A stretch of DNA of 41,443 nucleotides from Planctomycetota bacterium. GTDB lineage: Bacteria; Planctomycetota; UBA1135; GCA-002748355. This document shows, one piece after another, positions 40,584-41,443 of the stretch. The notes beneath the pieces are model-generated. The model was not told the DNA's origin and made no database searches. It saw only the letters and a program-made list of their open reading frames with translations. Position 1 is the first letter of the stretch. Every line of letters starts with the position of its first letter. A program made the translations under genes and the position numbers. Location of the stretch: contig NYZE01000096.1 in the NCBI GenBank assembly GCA_002685965.1, positions 1 to 41,443 on the forward strand, written 5' to 3'.

Positions 40584-41443
40584 TCACCCTCCCGCGATCT
40601 CGCGCAGTACGTCAATGCCCCGATCGAGCATCTCATCGGACACGGCGAACGACAGCCGAAAGTGAGTCGCTTGGCGCGAGAACGACGAGCCCGGGACGAC
40701 GAGCAACTTGCGCTCGAGGCAGGCACCGATGAAGGACTCCTCATCGAAGCCGCGCGGGTAGGCCGGGAACGCGTAGAAGGACCCCTCGCTCGGCGTCAGC
40801 TCATAGCACTTGGAGAGCTCCTCGGCGACGCGATCACGCTTCTTGCGGTATTCGTCGCGTTTCGCCGTCATGTCGACCGACAGCGCCGCCATCGCTCCGT
40901 GCTGCAACGGCGTCGGCGGACACACGAAGGTGTATTGCTGCACAGCCTTCATCCGCTCCAGGATGGGACCGGGACCCGCGACCCAACCGAGACGCCAGCC
41001 CGGCACGCCATAGGTCTTGGAGAACCCACCGAAGACCATCGTGCGCTCCCAGTCCGCCATGTGCGTGATCATGCTCGAAAACGGCGCGTCGTAGGCGAAG
41101 TGCGAGTAGATCTCATCGGCGAAGAGCCACAGGCCGTGCCGCTCGGCGATCGCCCGGAACGCGGCCAGCTCCCCTTCGTCGAGCACGCCGCCGGTCGGGT
41201 TGCTCGGTGAGTTGAGCACAATCGCTTTGGTGCGGTCGTTGACGAGCGAGGCGACTTGATCGAAGTCAGGATGCCAAGCACGACCACCGTCGGTGGGGTA
41301 GAGGTTGTAGTAGCGCGCCTTCGCCCCGACGCACTCGAGCAGGTTCTTGTAGATGACGAACGATGGGTCAGACAGCAGCACCTCGTCGCCGGCATTGATG
41401 AGCGCCAAGTGCGCGAGCAGCAGACCCCCGGACACGCCAGAGG
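40584..41443 (-). CDS. PLP-dependent class I/II aminotransferase, cut by the window end
   Basis: The frame runs off the right edge, so the N-terminus is missing; about 285 residues remain, starting inside a SGVSGGLLLAH loop. SNPTGGV, the cofactor aspartate in FADEIYSHFAYD and the Schiff-base lysine in GGFSKTYGVPGWRLGW are present, and LSFAVSDEMLDRGIDVL closes the small domain. It resembles aspartate/alanine-type aminotransferases of fold I. The amino acid substrate cannot be assigned. It is 7 nt upstream of queE and probably heads or continues an operon beyond the window. Confidence 0.9.
   Translation of the reverse strand, partial: SGVSGGLLLAHLALINAGDEVLLSDPSFVIYKNLLECVGAKARYYNLYPTDGGRAWHPDFDQVASLVNDRTKAIVLNSPSNPTGGVLDEGELAAFRAIAERHGLWLFADEIYSHFAYDAPFSSMITHMADWERTMVFGGFSKTYGVPGWRLGWVAGPGPILERMKAVQQYTFVCPPTPLQHGAMAALSVDMTAKRDEYRKKRDRVAEELSKCYELTPSEGSFYAFPAYPRGFDEESFIGACLERKLLVVPGSSFSRQATHFRLSFAVSDEMLDRGIDVLREIAGG

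Noticed and set aside
2-41443. PEP-CTERM sorting signal on a protein in this window
   Set aside because: I looked at the C-termini of the secreted proteins (S41 protease, FecR-like protein, solute-binding protein); none ends with a PEP-like motif, a membrane helix and a basic tail.
2-41443. CRISPR arrays, tRNA or rRNA genes, insertion sequences
   Set aside because: No repeat-spacer pattern, transposase motif or structural RNA signature was noticed; the only clear short repeat is the 18-bp tandem at 14491-14526.

Overview
This is a high-GC bacterial chromosome segment with dense, mostly minus-strand operons. The best taxonomic clue is a small protein at 32326-32724 that looks like the Minf_1886 family (TIGR04138), which I know as restricted to Planctomycetes and Verrucomicrobia. 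I therefore infer a PVC-superphylum bacterium, probably a planctomycete; no rRNA or other marker in the window settles this. Family assignments come from reading motifs and whole-protein resemblance, not from a search.

Layout. (1) 2-4835, plus strand: a left-truncated giant TPR protein followed by a GT-C-type membrane glycosyltransferase resembling the membrane half of TMTC O-mannosyltransferases. (2) 24116 down to 4858, minus strand: one almost gapless block of 16 genes forming an exosortase-A-type extracellular polysaccharide locus. It runs UDP-glucuronate decarboxylase, GlmS, UDP-sugar dehydrogenase, two epimerases, RmlA, RmlD, RmlB, outer-membrane export lipoprotein, chain-length protein, O-antigen ligase/polymerase, asparagine-synthase-like amidotransferase, two GT4 glycosyltransferases, an exosortase fused to EpsI, and a DUF3473 polysaccharide deacetylase. 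The upstream half makes sugar nucleotides and the downstream half assembles, polymerises, exports and modifies the glycan. RmlC, an initiating sugar transferase, a flippase, a tyrosine kinase and any PEP-CTERM substrate are not visible here. (3) 29556 down to 24180, minus strand: moaC, asd, accB, accC, an AmaP-like membrane protein and a secreted protein with a FecR-like stretch. (4) 29936-32302, plus strand: a secreted S41 (C-terminal-processing) protease with a Ser/Lys dyad and two EF-hand-like loops. (5) 41443 down to 32326, minus strand: aminotransferase (cut by the window end), queE, der, a peptide-type ABC solute-binding lipoprotein, ychF, a divergent DnaA paralogue, tmk, holB and the Minf_1886-type gene.

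Translation signals are notable. Many junctions are 4-nt overlaps (ATGA, GTGA, TTGA), and many starts are GTG or TTG, so I moved several starts inward from the longest open frame. The items most worth a second look are the DnaA paralogue whose DNA-contact motif is replaced, the calcium-loop S41 protease, the exosortase-EpsI fusion inside a complete polysaccharide locus lacking RmlC, the split TMTC-like pair, a strong hairpin at 24145-24181, and an 18-bp tandem repeat that carries a stop codon.
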